Origin: Saccharina japonica
Lineage: Eukaryota; Sar; Phaeophyceae; Laminariales; Laminariaceae
DNA: 64,000 nucleotides
Assembly: GCA_008828725.1 (NCBI GenBank)
Contig: MEHQ01002788.1
Location: 1 to 64,000 of the forward strand
Direction: 5' to 3'
Part shown: positions 42,024 through 54,268 of the stretch, one piece after another
Position numbering within the stretch: the first letter of the stretch is position 1
Layout: each line of letters opens with the position of its first letter
Made by a program: the position numbers and the translations under genes
Notes under the pieces: model-generated
What the model was told of the DNA's origin: nothing
Seen by the model: the letters and a program-made list of their open reading frames with translations, nothing else
Databases searched by the model: none

Positions 42024-42711
42024 GTGGGAATCGATGATCTGACGCGGGCTATTTGCCTTCAAGGGGTAGCACCTAATTTTTCTAAGGTTGTGATAATCAC
42101 TTGATAATGGCATAGGAGCTCACGAGAGTCCTGGTCTCCCCGGAGTCCATACGAAAAACAATACGCCATTTGGTCTTGTACCACGAGCACTTACTTGGCC
42201 GCTTAAGGCGTGAGCGTTGGCACGCAGTTGTTGGCCACCTCTGCAAGCACCTCCGTTATTTTCCCGGGTTTTAAAGGCGTTGGGGCAGTTCGGTGATATA
42301 TCAAGCCAGCTGCCCAATCTCGTGCAGCGTTTGTGCCCTCAGTCCCACATGCTTCACCCTCCCCCTGGTACGACGACCCCCAGACTGCCTCTCTCCATCT
42401 CTCGGTTGACCTCTCCTCCAACCACTGTCTCTACTGTCGCATTTTTCGATTTTTGTCCATCTCATTTATTATCTTGGCCCTACTTTTTCTCTCTCCCTCT
42501 TCAGTCGTAACTCCGTTCCGGTGTCATTAAGTAGGCTATTCTCTTCCCTATCCACTACGTACGGTACGTGCCTTGCATTTTTATCGCGATAATATTTCAG
42601 CACTTTCTTTCCTCGTCGGCTCGCGTCGTATTCCGGCTACCCACGCTACGAAGGCGTTCTCAGCAATTAATTGGTTCCTTTTTTTATTATTGCAAGAGAA
42701 AGTCAAAATCT

Positions 42712-42794
42712 CACCACGGTGGGATTCGAACTCGTGTATACACCAATAATGCCACAGTAGTAGCAGTTGAAGTTAACCACTAGACTACCGGGGC
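42712..42794 (-). tRNA. tRNA-like sequence (copy 2, longer middle)
   Basis: Same A and B boxes as 16,521-16,598, with about five more bases in the anticodon/variable region (CCACAGTAG in place of CTAG on the + strand) and further changes just to its left (42,671-42,703). The total length approaches that of a class II tRNA or an intron-bearing tRNA, but the T stem remains poor. Confidence 0.4.
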
Positions 42795-43319
42795 GACCGG
42801 TGTTGAGCACGGCATAGTATAGTACCTGCGGTAAGGCGCCTCCTAACCGTGTCACTCCCACGCAAAAGCCGGCCGACACTTTCCCCCCCCCAACAACGCG
42901 GTGAGGCTCGACGGCAAGAAAAGCGTTGCCAGAACAACCCTGGCGGGAACGCGTCCGGGCCCGTCGGCGATTTCTCCGCCAGAAGGCTGTGTCGTCATGC
43001 CCCGGCTGAACCCTTAGCCTTTCCGCCCGATGTCGTTGTGGTGCGGTGTGTGTGATAGGCTCTGCAGGTGCACGAACCGTTGACCGTCGTTTCCGGAGCC
43101 CGATAGAGCGCTCACTCTGCGGGAGCTGATGGTGGGCATCGAGGATCGACTCGTATAGGGAGAGGCGTGTTCGTCATCCGGGCGCCACGGGGGGGGGGGC
43201 ACTTCCATGTTCGACGCCCCGATGGCGCTGGCAAGCACTGAAGACTATTATTGGTATGATAGGGGGGAGCGCTTTTTTTTTGCCTGATGAGGCAATACTT
43301 TCTGACTGGCTTATTGTTA

Positions 43320-43418
43320 CGGGCGACCATAATAAATAGGACCTACGGCACACACAAAAGCCCATATATTTAACTATTTTTACTAACAATATTTGGTCTT
43401 ATTTACTATGGTCCTCCG
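43320..43418. mobile_element. TA-target MITE, CGG-end family (copy 2)
   Basis: Equivalent of 17,124-17,222. Confidence 0.8.
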
Positions 43419-44024
43419 TAATAGTGACTATCGGTGACTATGACTGACTACGAAGGTATTAGTGACTATTACTGACTGTAAGTATACTCCTCAACTGGGG
43501 AACTACCCAATGAGGCATGCCTTCAAGTCCAGCCAACTAATAACGAGTAAAGTCCAGTCAACCCACAGCAGTATAAGTTGGTTAGTTGGATTACTTCGTC
43601 ACCCAACTAGTTACTTTAGCCGTGAAGTCCAGCCGACCCACAGCCGTACAGGTTGGCTAGTTTGTTCACTTCACTGGAGGAGCTCTAAACTAAAAGTAAG
43701 TCCCCCAAAAAACGGCTTATGATGAAAATTGCACGGTTTACCTTAACCCGATGATGAGCAATCCTATGTCCCATGGCCTACTATTATACTACTACTTACT
43801 ACAGTATGTATAGTCTGAAACGAAAAGTTGGGTTTTTGTTTCCGTGCGGTTTTCTTCTTTAAGGCGGCATGTTTCTGAGTGATCAATGTTGCAACATCGA
43901 TTGATTGTCGGATGGCAAAAGGAGACACGTGCTACCACGGTAGAGGTACGAAGCAAGTTTTGGCTGTTTTTTTTTCTGAGTGATCGGGCCCCTTACCCCA
44001 AAAAGGTCGGTGTTGTGTTCTTGT

Positions 44025-44263
44025 GTTGCCATATAATATATAGTATATATATGTTTCGTTGTGCAGTAGTTACAGTTACAGTTAGGCCTACAGCATGGTT
44101 CATCGGGTAGCACTTGAACTTCAACTTGAACTTTCCTTCAAAGCGAGTCTGGCTTGTGTTGCCATATATATGTTTCGTTGTGTAGTTGCAGTTAGGCCTA
44201 CAGCATCGCTCATCGGGTATAGCACTTGAACTTCAACTTGAACTTTCCTTTAAAGCGAGTCTT
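44025..44263 (+). repeat. ~110-130 bp direct duplication (copy 2)
   Basis: Equivalent of 17,829-18,067. Confidence 0.85.
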
Positions 44264-44366
44264 GGGGTGAGGTATAATTATATACCTCCTGAAGTGACTA
44301 CTCTCAGGAACATCATCCTGGTGCACCTCTACCGCAGCATGCATCAGGATAATAACAATACCCGTA

Positions 44367-44463
44367 TTAACCCTTTTAGGATTGCAGTCCCGTCATGGGG
44401 AAAAATTACTTGGAATTAGAGCCAAATATATGGTTATGTGCGCTGGAGTACTAAAAGGGTTAA
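44367..44463. mobile_element. TTAA-target MITE (copy 2)
   Basis: Equivalent of 18,168-18,264. One end differs by one base (GGATTGCAGTCC in place of GGACTGCAGTCC). Confidence 0.75.
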
Positions 44464-44698
44464 GAATACGGCAGCGATGACAAAAATCAAGGATTTACGG
44501 GAATTTGCATTTATGAGCGAGGCCCCTCGCCCATAAATACAGATTATCTGGGATCCTCGATATCTTGAGACTGCCGATGCCGATGCCGATTTCGTTTTTT
44601 TTTTTTGTGTCATCGACGGGTGTCACAACTGACACTAATAGTTTACAGTGAAAAAAATGACTGTAAGGGAAGTACATCTCGTACAATTCAAAAACCAA

Positions 44699-45699
44699 TA
44701 TTTTCGATTTTCATTCTCATCGGAAAGGCAATTCTCAATTAGGAAAAGCGGCTGTTATAGGATCAGCTTCGGGCGTTAAAAATGACTGGTTATTGGCCTT
44801 ACGCAGTCAAATCTTCCAAATATTTCCGCGATTTTTTTCACAGGCATGCCTTGAAGTACCTGGAACCGGCTCGTTTAGAAAAAAAAAAATGAAAAAAAAA
44901 CGAGATTTCCTACGGAAACGCCTATATCTGTTTCTTGCCTTTTTTACGTAAGGCCCGTGGTCTGTCGGGGCACATTTTCGCCGCTAGCGCCAGTCCTAGG
45001 ACCTCAACTGGAAAACCGGCTCTGTCAACATTTTCCACTGTTCATGGCGGTCAGTATGATACCAAATATGTGACATTCGAGTGGATATTTGCAACCGGCA
45101 TTCGTGTCTGACAAAAATTGGGGTGTTCCACTTGAACCAGCAGCTCGTAGCAGGGATTCATAGCGCTTTTTGGCTAAAACTATTAAAAAACATTCCTCCT
45201 GACCTGTCCTGACTGTGATGTGGGTGAAACTTGCTCAACTTGAGGAACTACCCAAACCGTTCATTTTTCGAGCCTGTCAAGGCCGATTTCAATTGTCTTC
45301 CGTGGATCGATACCTACCATCGAGGAACATGTTTTCTAGGTAAAATTTTGATCGTGAGCGAAATACAACTCTTAAACAATAACAAAGTACTAAACTCGAT
45401 TTTCATTGTCATCGGAAAGGCAATTCTCAATTAGGAAAATCAGCTGTTCTATCATGAAACTAAGTAATTACCAGGCAACTAACTGCAAAATACGCATGTT
45501 TTCCGCACAAAAGCCCAAATGATCACGCCGTGTTTTAGAGACAGGTCTTGAAATGTTTCACAAGTAAGTGTTCTTGGAGCTCCTGCCGAGGCCTCGAGAA
45601 ACTGTGTATGGCTTTTTTTCGTCGCGAATTTGGCGTTTCTTAAGGCCCAAAAATCCAACTCCAACTAACTCCAAAAACAAATGTGTGACGGGGGGGGAA
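44699..45699 (+). repeat. Family F repeat (copy 2)
   Basis: Equivalent of 18,500-19,500. Confidence 0.7.
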
Positions 45700-45709
45700 A
45701 AAAAGTCCC

Positions 45710-45811
45710 TTTAAACCCTTATAGGACTGGAGTCCCGTTTCGGGGACAAATGACTTAGAATTAGAGGGGTTTGTCCCCAAAACGGGACTGCAGTCCTAAA
45801 AGGGTTTATAA
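45710..45811. mobile_element. TTAA-family MITE (copy 2)
   Basis: Equivalent of 19,511-19,614 with a small indel in the loop (GAATTAGAGGGG in place of GAATCTAAGAGTGG). Confidence 0.75.
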
Positions 45812-46453
45812 CGGGTCGGCAAGGGTTCATAGAACATGCGCGCAAAAATTCAGGACCTATCCTTGACCTATCTCCCAAAAACGGCGCGAACTTCCGACTC
45901 TGACTAAATTTTGGGGAATTCACTTTGAACAAGCCCGTACGTATGTACCGTGCTCCCGTCGTCGCAGCACGCGTCGCCAAACCGTCCCGTTGCTGCTGCC
46001 GCCGTCGAGCTGGTCGCGAGCGAGCAAGAGCGGCCGTCCTGGCCGAGGTACCTACCAGGTATACGATAATAAACACAAGGCCTCGCATTTTTATTTTTAT
46101 TTGAAAGCCCTCGAGCATGCATCTCTATGAAGAGTGGATATCATTTTCGGTGTCCAAATTGGAAGATCTCAAGATCCATATCTAAATTTGGTAGAAAAAC
46201 AGAGAGAGAAAAAGGAAATTTCTCTGTTCCGCCGTTGGGCATTTTTTTTTTATTGCCCCATGTTTTTTTGTATGTTTGTTGCCACGCGTGCACGCCACTC
46301 GGCTGCGTTCACTTTGTCTGCTAGCCTGGGCATCATCAGCATCATCCATCTGATATTCCGTGTCATCACCTATACCCAGCCTCTCAGCAGCGTCAGCGTG
46401 ACGACAGAAGATCTCGCATCTGGCAGCCGCGGTGCAGCCTGTGATTCAGCAGC

Positions 46454-46606
46454 ATGCTGACTACTTCTCCCACCCGCGGCTCGGCCCGCGCAGCTGAAAA
46501 CGAAGGGCAACAGCACCAGCAGCAGCAGCAGCACCTGGAGCACCACCAGCAGCAGCAAGACCACAACGACGAGAATGCGGCACCGCACGCTTTGCGCGAT
46601 GGACTG
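46454..46606 (+). CDS. Candidate exon 1 (copy 2)
   Basis: 51 codons with the same start and the same GTGAGT phase-0 donor as 22,683-22,835. To join exon 2 of this copy it must skip the diverged exon 1 at 48,129 and the region around the single-N gap at 47,405, giving an intron of about 2.5 kb. Confidence 0.4.
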
Positions 46607-47404
46607 GTGAGTGTATGTGTGCACACGTGCATGCTGGGGACGGGGGGCTAGCACGCAGAGAGGGAGAGGCCGACCCAGCCTCAAGAGGTCACGGGCGGGT
46701 CCTTCCCCCCACTTTTTTTTGTCGATGCTGCCTGCTGTACTGCTCTAGCTTCTAGACAACAATGCAGGTCGTCGTGAGAGAGGTGTATATCGCAGCGTGC
46801 CCGTTGGCGGTTCGTTCGACGAGCTGCACGTGCCCTGCCCTCGTACAAGACCGCTGCCTGCCACGGATCGGCAATGCAAAATAATGAAAAGCTCTGCTTG
46901 CTTCGAGAGTGAGTGCGTGCGCTCAAGCTGCTTCTCCTGCGCGCAATGCCAAGCAAGCGTGTGCTGAATGTTGTCCTGGGGGTAGGTCGATAGAGGGCCC
47001 AGGGCAAAACACTTTGGTCGAAAAAAAGTAAGAAAACTTGTCTCCTCGCGTGCGCTCTGAGCACTGAGGAAGCGTGTTCACGAAGAACTTTTGCTTTGGT
47101 TGCCTTTTCGTGTGGTGGACGCAACACATCGTACCATTCCTACGTACTGCTGTACTCGTATATTGGACTGCTGTATAGTAATGCTGTCGTACTCAATTTT
47201 TGTGTTTCCCCCTGAAGTCTCAGAAGAGGGGTAAAGAGAGGCCAAAAGGCCGACGTACTGTAAACTGCTGTAAACTGTAACACACCTCTCTCTTAAACCG
47301 TGCGTGATCCCCACTGTACCAGTTACGATTTTTCTACGAGAAATGCTGCTTCTTTTACTTCTTGCTGACCTGTGTCCTTGTACTGGCTGTGCCTCCTACC
47401 CCCC

Positions 47405-47405
47405 N
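47405..47405. other. Single-N assembly join
   Basis: The N lies where copy 2 stops matching 23,630 of copy 1 and changes to new sequence; it is a likely contig join or unresolved base. Confidence 0.9.
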
Positions 47406-48000
47406 TGGTGATGGAGAGCGCACATACAAAACACACACGCTCTTTTTTTTTTACACGCAGCTACTACTGTACATGTACATACCCGTACGTACGTACGTAC
47501 GTACGTACCATAACACCTCAGTACCATAGGGTGATATTTACAAGAAATAAGAAATTCGGAAGCCGTTATATTGAAGCTAGTATAAAACGCATCCTCTCCT
47601 CTCATGTAAATAAGAAACCTAACCTCCGTTTGTGAGTGTTTTTCATTTTTAGGTGTCATGTACTACTGCTGTACACCCCTTGGCAGTACAGAGTCGCTTT
47701 GTTCGCCCTAAGCTTAGCTACTAATCTACCTCACTCAGTAGGCTACTCCTCGCCGTTACGGGCATTGCGCGTAGCCGCAGGCGGGCGTCAGCCCGCCGCG
47801 GCGAAGCCCCCCTTGTACATATATACGTTGATGTGGATTCAACCCTGGAGCTCGCACAAAAAATCATTTTAATTCCGGGCCGGCCTCAGTATCGGAATCT
47901 CGGCACCTCAGTATCTCGAGGGTTTTTTTAATTTCTTCGGGCGCTCTCTTCGAGGATCCGCTCCGACGCCCCTCGCCCTTCGCCCCCCCCGCTTACATCG
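47406..48000. other. Copy-2-specific stretch
   Basis: Contains (ACGT)n at about 47,488-47,508, a diverged MITE-like part (GAAATAAGAAATTCGGAAGC to TTAGGTGTCATG, about 47,540-47,657) and a GC palindromic stretch (GGCGGGCGTCAGCCCGCC, near 47,782). No gene supported. Confidence 0.5.
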
Positions 48001-48128
48001 CCGATATGAACGCGTGTCGCATCACCGGAACCCAGGCCTCACAGGGCAGCCAGTCGAAGCGTGGAACGACAGTGATCTCCATCTGGGCAGCCGTCGGGAT
48101 GCAAGGAGCCTGTAGAAATTCAAGCAGC

Positions 48129-48282
48129 ATGCTGGCTACTGACACCACTTCCACCCGCGGCTCGGCCCGCGCAGCTCATAACAAAGGGCAGCAGCAGCAC
48201 CAGCAGCAGCACCACCACCAGCAGCACCAGCAAGACCAGAATTTTCGAGAATGCGGCACCGCTCGCTTTGCGCGATGGACGG
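48129..48282 (+). pseudogene. Diverged extra copy of candidate exon 1
   Basis: Start MLATDTTSTRGSARAAHNKG and the GTGAGT donor are kept, but it is 154 bases, one more than the other copies, so its reading frame no longer fits the phase-0 acceptor of exon 2. Sequence around it (48,000-48,760) matches exon 1's surroundings with many more differences than the large copies show, so this duplication is older. Confidence 0.6.
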
Positions 48283-49074
48283 GTGAGTGTGTGTGTGCAC
48301 ACGTGCATGCTCGGGAGGGGGGGCTAGCACGCAGAGAGGGGCCCGACCCAGCCTCAAGAGGGCACGGGCGGGTCCATCCCCCCACTTTGTTTTGTCGATG
48401 CTGGGTGCTGTACGGTAGCTTCTAGACAACAATGTAGGTCGTAGTGAGAGAGGTGCGTGCCCGTTGGCGGTTTGTTCGACGAGCTTCACCTGCCCTGCCC
48501 TCGTTGAAGACCGCTGCCTGCCACGGATCGGCAATGCAAAATAATGAAAAGCTCTGCTTGCTTCGAGAGTGAGTGCGTGCGCTCAAGCTGCTGCTCCTGC
48601 GCGCAATGCCAAGCAAGCGTGTGCTGAATGTTGTCCTGGGGGTAGGTCGATAGAGGGCGCAGGGCAAAACACTTTGGTCGAAAAAAAGTAAGAAAACTTG
48701 TCTCCTCTCGTGCGCGCTGAGAGAGGGAGAGGGAGGGTGTTTAGAACGTTTGCTTTGGTTGCCTTTTCGTGTGGTGGACGCAACACGTCGTACCATTCCT
48801 ACGTACTGCTGTACTCGTATATAGGACTGCTGTATAGTAGTGCTGTACTCAATTTTTGTGTTTCCCCCTGAAGTCTCAGAGGGGTAAAGAGAGGCCAAAA
48901 GGCCAACGTACTGTAAACTGCTGTAAACTGTAACACACCTCTCTCTTAAACCGTGCGTGATCCCCACTGACTGCTGTACCAGGTACGATTTTTCTACGAG
49001 AAATGCTGCTTCTTTTACTTCTTGCTGACCTGTGTCCTTGTGCTGGCTGTCCCCCCCCGCCCGTCCCGTCTCAG

Positions 49075-49782
49075 TGCTCGCCTAGCAGCAGCAGCAGCAG
49101 CAGCCCCAGTAGTGGCAGCAATTACAGCAGCAGCAGCAGCCCTGGCCCCGCCACGCCACCTGAATGTCGCACAGACCCGGGCTTCAATGCCCTCTGGGTA
49201 GGCCTCCACGAAGTAATGGCGGAGGAGAAGCGGGCGAGGGCGAGGAGGGAGGGGGCGGTCCAGGAGCAGGCTAGCCTGACCGCCGCCGCCGCTGCCGGCA
49301 CTAGCAGCAGCAGCAGCAGCTCCATTACGCCAGCACTACCACCACGTGGCCGAGGTGATGCACACGATGCCCTCGACGCAAGGCTAGTGGTAACGACCGG
49401 AGAGGAGGACAACAAGCGGCTCTTGGAGAAGGAGCGCGGACTGCACGATCCTGACCAGCAGCAGAAGGACCGCCACCACCAGCAGGATCATCATCAGCAG
49501 CAGCAGCATCACCAACAGCAGAAGGTGGAGCAGCAGGAGGAGGAGAACGGGAAAGTGCAGCAAGAGCAGGAAGAGGAAGAAGAGGAGCAGGAGGAGGGGG
49601 CTGCGGGGGGGGGGGCTGGTGCTACCGCCGGCGACATTTCTTCCATGGCACCCGAGAAGGCAGTCCTAACGGACAGGGCCTGTCGGGAGGCGCTGGAGGC
49701 CGCCATGGCGGCAACGGAGAGGGCTAAACACGACACTAGGGAGGCCTTCTCCCACTCTTCAACGGTCTTCATGCAGAGTCAG
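49075..49782 (+). CDS. Candidate exon 2 (copy 2)
   Basis: 236 codons with the same acceptor (TCTCAG), donor (CAG|GTGGGA) and phase 0 at both ends as 23,657-24,361; one extra serine codon. The order of S/P, charged, Q/H, E/Q, G and helical segments is unchanged, and the frame is intact through the G homopolymer although the tract differs. The frame surviving indels of three in simple repeats is the best sign of coding here. Confidence 0.55.
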
Positions 49783-49927
49783 GTGGGAACTACAGCACTA
49801 CTACCGGTATTCCATTATATTATGATACCACTACTGCTGTATTTGATTTTTCAAATTGTAGCATACCAGGTATATTGCAAGCGGTTAATACTGCGTGCTG
49901 TATATATATTAATAGCACAAAACCAAA

Positions 49928-50006
49928 ACGGCAGCTGTGAGATCGAGGGTTTCTTCGAAACTCATATAATTTGCAAGCTGCGTGGGATACCTCGATCGCG
50001 CCAACT
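49928..50006 (+). repeat. Dispersed element around CAGCTGTGAG (copy 3 of 3)
   Basis: Equivalent of 24,512-24,600. Confidence 0.6.
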
Positions 50007-50679
50007 ACAGCATTTGTGTGTGTGTGTTCTTCACATTTAAACCGTCCTTTCTACTCGTCGACATCCAGCACACCCAGTGTCTGTGCCGATTCTTCATCCT
50101 AGAGAGATACGAGTAGATACCAGTTCTTCTGTGGTCACAAAACTACGACACAGAGATACTACGCTGTAATGCAGTAAGCAGAGCAGACAATGCAATGCCA
50201 TCCTATACGACAGGCACGACCTACCGTGCTAGCAACCCAGCTGCGTGAAAGAGAAAAAAAAGAAGAAAAAAAAAAGCGAAAAGGGAAAAGAAAAGAATAA
50301 AAATAATACTAATAAAACAGACAAAGAAAGAAAGAAAGTGTTGTGCTTCTCCCGGAGGAGATGTGACAGAAAAACACAAAGAAAATGAAAACAACGTGAA
50401 TAGAGCAAGGCTAAACAACGAAAGGAAAAGAGAGGCAACCGAAGCACACCAAAAGCACAACTTCCAGGCAGCCGAGGCAGGTTTTATCCGCTATGATACT
50501 CGTAGTCGGTACGGGGTTTGAGGGGAACACAATCTGACAGAGGTATGCACTTGCCTTCGTGCGTACCCGTGGTACCTGGTACATACTACACAACAGCAGT
50601 TCTTGGTAATGCCGTGTGTTGTCTTCACATGTAACCGTGGCTAGTCTATCAGTACCTAACACCATCAATCAGTACAGTA

Positions 50680-50842
50680 CAGGACACCTAATGAGAAACA
50701 GGCTAATAAGAAAGCAAGGCTGAGATTTCGAGGAAAATAAGAAATTCGGGAGTCGTTATCTTGAAATTAGTGTAGAAAGCATCCTCTCTCGAATAAGAAA
50801 TCCAGCCTAGACCAGATTTCCTGTTTCTTATTAGGTGTCCTG
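50680..50842. mobile_element. TA-target MITE, CAGGACACC-end family (copy 2)
   Basis: Equivalent of 25,256-25,418. Confidence 0.85.
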
Positions 50843-51037
50843 TACTGTACACCCAGTATAGTGTCCGTCCTGATTCTGCATCCTATTGGTGGAGAGAGAG
50901 AGACATTATGTTGCCACAGACTGCTCTGGGACAGGAAAAACAAACTTGCTGCAAATTAATCGAGGTGAGCAAATTAAATGCCACCGTACCGGGTACGAAA
51001 ACAAGCCAATAAGAAAATAAGGACGACAATCAGTGTC

Positions 51038-51729
51038 AAAAGCCAAAAATAGGTATACCTAATCATTTTGAGCCATTTATAGGTACACACATATTGCAAC
51101 TATTGCACTCGGGAAAAGGCTTCCTGGCCCTCCCTCTGATTGGCCAGCGCCCGATCGCACCTACTGTTGGCTGAAAGGTTCCAGATACACCTCCCTGTGT
51201 GCAGTAATAATCAAGTTGGGGTTCACCTACTTTTGGCTCCAGTTGTACCTATAAAAGGCCCAACCTGTACCTACAAGGGGCCTCTTTCCCAAGTAAGAAA
51301 GCTTCTCCTAGCCAGCAGCACAGCTTATTACTGGGTCCATGTACTGCAGTGTGTGTGCGGCTCTCTGTAACAATACTAATAACAACACAATTTCCCCACA
51401 CAAAAAAAAAGTGATTTAGCAGTCTGACCAAGGTCTGACCCTGTGTGTTTTGTTGATAGCTCGGATCATCTGGTCCCAACGGCCCTGTGACCGTATTTCA
51501 GTTTTGCCAGAAAAGGGTATGTACAGTTTGAACCAAAAACAGGAGAGAAGCCCAAATTGATTACAGCAGTAGTCACAGAGGGTTGCACCTGAAAGCTTTT
51601 AGCCAACAAGAGTTACCACCGGGGGCTGGCCGATAGGAGGGAGGGCCAGGAGGCCGTCCTTGAGTCAATATTTAGAGTACTGTACCTCGAAATGGCTCAG
51701 AAGGCATAGGTATACCTATTTTTGGCTTT
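51038..51729. mobile_element. Fold-back element (copy 2)
   Basis: Equivalent of 25,611-26,305 with a few substitutions in the left arm. Confidence 0.8.
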
Positions 51730-52482
51730 CGCCCTTCTGTAATCTACCGGGTATTATGTGCCAGGTCTTGCACCTGTTCAGCTCACAATTTTGTTTTTGA
51801 TTATACTTCACTAAAAGTAACTACGTACGTACTGTTTAGTAAATATGTTTGAAGACTACATACCAGTGTTCGTACGTAATTGTTTATTATCGCGCACAAG
51901 ATTCGGTATCCTCGCTATTCATCGACGTTACATATTTATGTATATTTTTTCTTCATCGGGTTGTTGTTTTTGCTCAGCACTTGCCACGCACTTGTCGAAC
52001 GTTAACTTGCCTTGCCGCCCTTGAAGAACCATCCATTGCCGAAAAATATATATCTACACCTCATAAAAACAATTATGGGCCTTTTTCTGTTGTGCCTGTG
52101 GTACAGTCTAACCCCTACTATTAATAGTAACTTCCACCAACAGGGGGATGGCGGCACATTATTGGTATTAATATTAATACTACAGCAGTATACTGTAAAG
52201 GGATACGTAGGTATACAACAGTAAAGTAGGTAGAATATATCCGGTACTCGTATGAACATAGCTGGTATTGTATACCTATTAATAGTACTGTTGTACGATG
52301 AATAGTTTACCATTACACAACCCAACCAGCGGTCCTCCCCTCTAGACTTTGTTTACCAGGTGACATGATTTATGTAGGGCACATGCAGAATCGCAGCCCC
52401 CCTTTATTGTCTCGTTTATCTCTCGGTATGTATTAATTGTCTTGTCTATTTGTGCACGCGTTGTTCCTCGCCCGCCCGACAG

Positions 52483-54268
52483 ACCAATACCGTCGAGGCC
52501 TGGAAGCAAGTATGTTCGAGCTTGCACACGGTCGCCGCCCAGCTGACGGCGGAAAACACCCAGCTGACCGCATCCAACAGGACCCTCCGGTCGGAGAAAC
52601 GCGCGTTGGAAGCGAAGGTGAAAACACTGGTCGCTGAGCGCGACCGCCTGGTCGCTTCGCACCAGACAAGCGACAACGACTGCGGCCACGGCGGTAACGG
52701 CTGCACAAACTGCGGCTACGGGAACCCCGATGCTGGCGGCATGAGCACGTGTCCTCCGACGACGCTGAGTGCCGCAAGCCTGTGCCGTCGCGCGTCGTCC
52801 ATTGCCGCTGACGTTGCCGCTGCCGCTGCCACCACCTTCGATTGCCTCGGTACCGATTCCTCGCGGGGCGTGATGAGTCCGGCCACGACCCCGCCGTCGA
52901 TGGGCGAGCTACCCAGCGTTACCGAGCAGCAGGGCCAAACCGAACCGATGACGACGACGATGCCTTCACCGAGCTCATGTGCCCTGTCTGTGTTCGCATC
53001 TGTGGCGGCCACTGCCAAGCCGATGCCCCTGGCGGAGGACATGACGATGCCCACGACCGACAACCCGCAAGCCGCGGACCTCTCTGCTCCGTCCGCCCTT
53101 GATGCCCTTGCATCTTTGGCGGCCGATACCAAGCCCCTGCCGTTGGAAGCGATGGACACCACGGCCACCTCCTCCCCCGCCACTATCCTCACTGCTGCCA
53201 CCCCCACCCCCATCCCGGCCTCTGATGCTGACGTGAAATTATCCACGCCTTTCGCGCTGGCTGCCCTTGTCTCTTTCGCGGACAACGCAGAAAATCTGTC
53301 GGTGGAAATAACGCCGGTACATGCCCTATCCGCCCCGGCCGCTACCACCGGGGCAGATAATGTGTGTAACGGCGTTACTACCGACGACAAAGGTTCAGCG
53401 TTGGCCGCGAAAGAGGCAAGGGCAGCCAGCGCGAAATGCGTCGAGAATTCCACGTCAGGATCAGGGCCGGGGTGGGGGTGGGGGTGGCAGCAGTGATGAC
53501 AGAGGCGGGCTCCGGCCACCGCCGCTACCACCGCTCCCTCCCCTATCCCCCCTCCAGCTCCCGCCGCTTCCACTGCGACCGTCCCCACCCCCCCCCCCAC
53601 CGCCGCTCCCACCNNNNNNNNNNNNNNNNNCCCCCCGACGCTACCACTGCCGCTACCCCCATCCCCCCCGACGCTACCACTGCCGCTACTCCCACCCCCC
53701 CCGCCGCTACCACCTCCGCTACCAGCACTGCCGCCCCCACTCCGTCCCCCGTCCCCACCGCTACCACCACTGCGGCTCCCACCACCACCCCGAAGCGAAC
53801 CTCTGTTTACGCCAACGAAAACGAGGCTCCGCAGCAGGGTCGCGGTGTGAGGGTCTCGGCAGGCAAGATCGGGGGGACGCCCGCGTTGGGTCGGGGTCGG
53901 GGACGGTAGCGCGGCGCTGTCAACACCTGGTGTTTCCTCGGCGTGCAGAAGCGCGCCAGCATCTCGAGCTTCAGCCCCTCGGTGGCCAGGACGCCGCTTG
54001 GCACGGTGCCGACCAACGCCACACCCCGCTCGGTGTTGGCTGACAGGCCGCGGGCCAACAAGACGGTGGCGTGCGTCGGTACGTCCGGCCTCAACACGGA
54101 GGCGGGGGTCTCCCGGCGAGGCAGCAGCGGCAACGGCAGAGGCAGCGGCAGCGGCAGCGGGGGAGGAGGCGGCGTGTCGAGGGCACCGGTGACGCGACGC
54201 CACGATGGAGGAGGTGCCTCGAGTGTGACGGGAGGAGCGAAGGAGACGAAACGCGCTTCTGCTACAAG
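52483..54268 (+). CDS. Candidate exon 3 with leucine zipper (copy 2; fuller version)
   Basis: Same acceptor and phase as 27,060. Seven heptad leucines (codons from 52,522 to 52,650) and the C-x-H-x4-C-x2-C cluster are identical to copy 1. The frame then stays open to 53,496 and shows three diverged sense repeats of the type SALDALASLAADTKPLPLE and STPFALAALVSFADNAENLS. The minisatellite (53,505-53,795, including an 18-N gap) and an R/S/G-rich end to the donor AAG|GTACTC follow in other frames; a +1 G near 53,874 and +2 near 53,941 relative to copy 1 shift the reading between them. An intron or an assembly error is needed to join the halves. Low-complexity, probably disordered outside the zipper. 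Confidence 0.5.
53188..53500. repeat. Imperfect palindrome inside candidate exon 3 (copy 2)
   Basis: The arms, about 155 bases each, centre near 53,344. Read on either strand it gives CACTGCTGCCACCCCCACCC at the start, TTTCGCGCTGGCTGCCCTTG in the middle and CGCCGTTAC or CGCCGGTAC further in. Both strands are open and encode related peptides (STPFALAALVSFADNAENLS on +, STHFALAALASFAANAEPLS on -). Confidence 0.85.
53505..53795. repeat. C-rich minisatellite (copy 2, contains N gap)
   Basis: Three to four units of CCCGACGCTACCACTGCCGC type, with an 18-N gap at 53,614-53,631. The gap suggests collapse of a longer array like that of copy 1. Confidence 0.85.
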
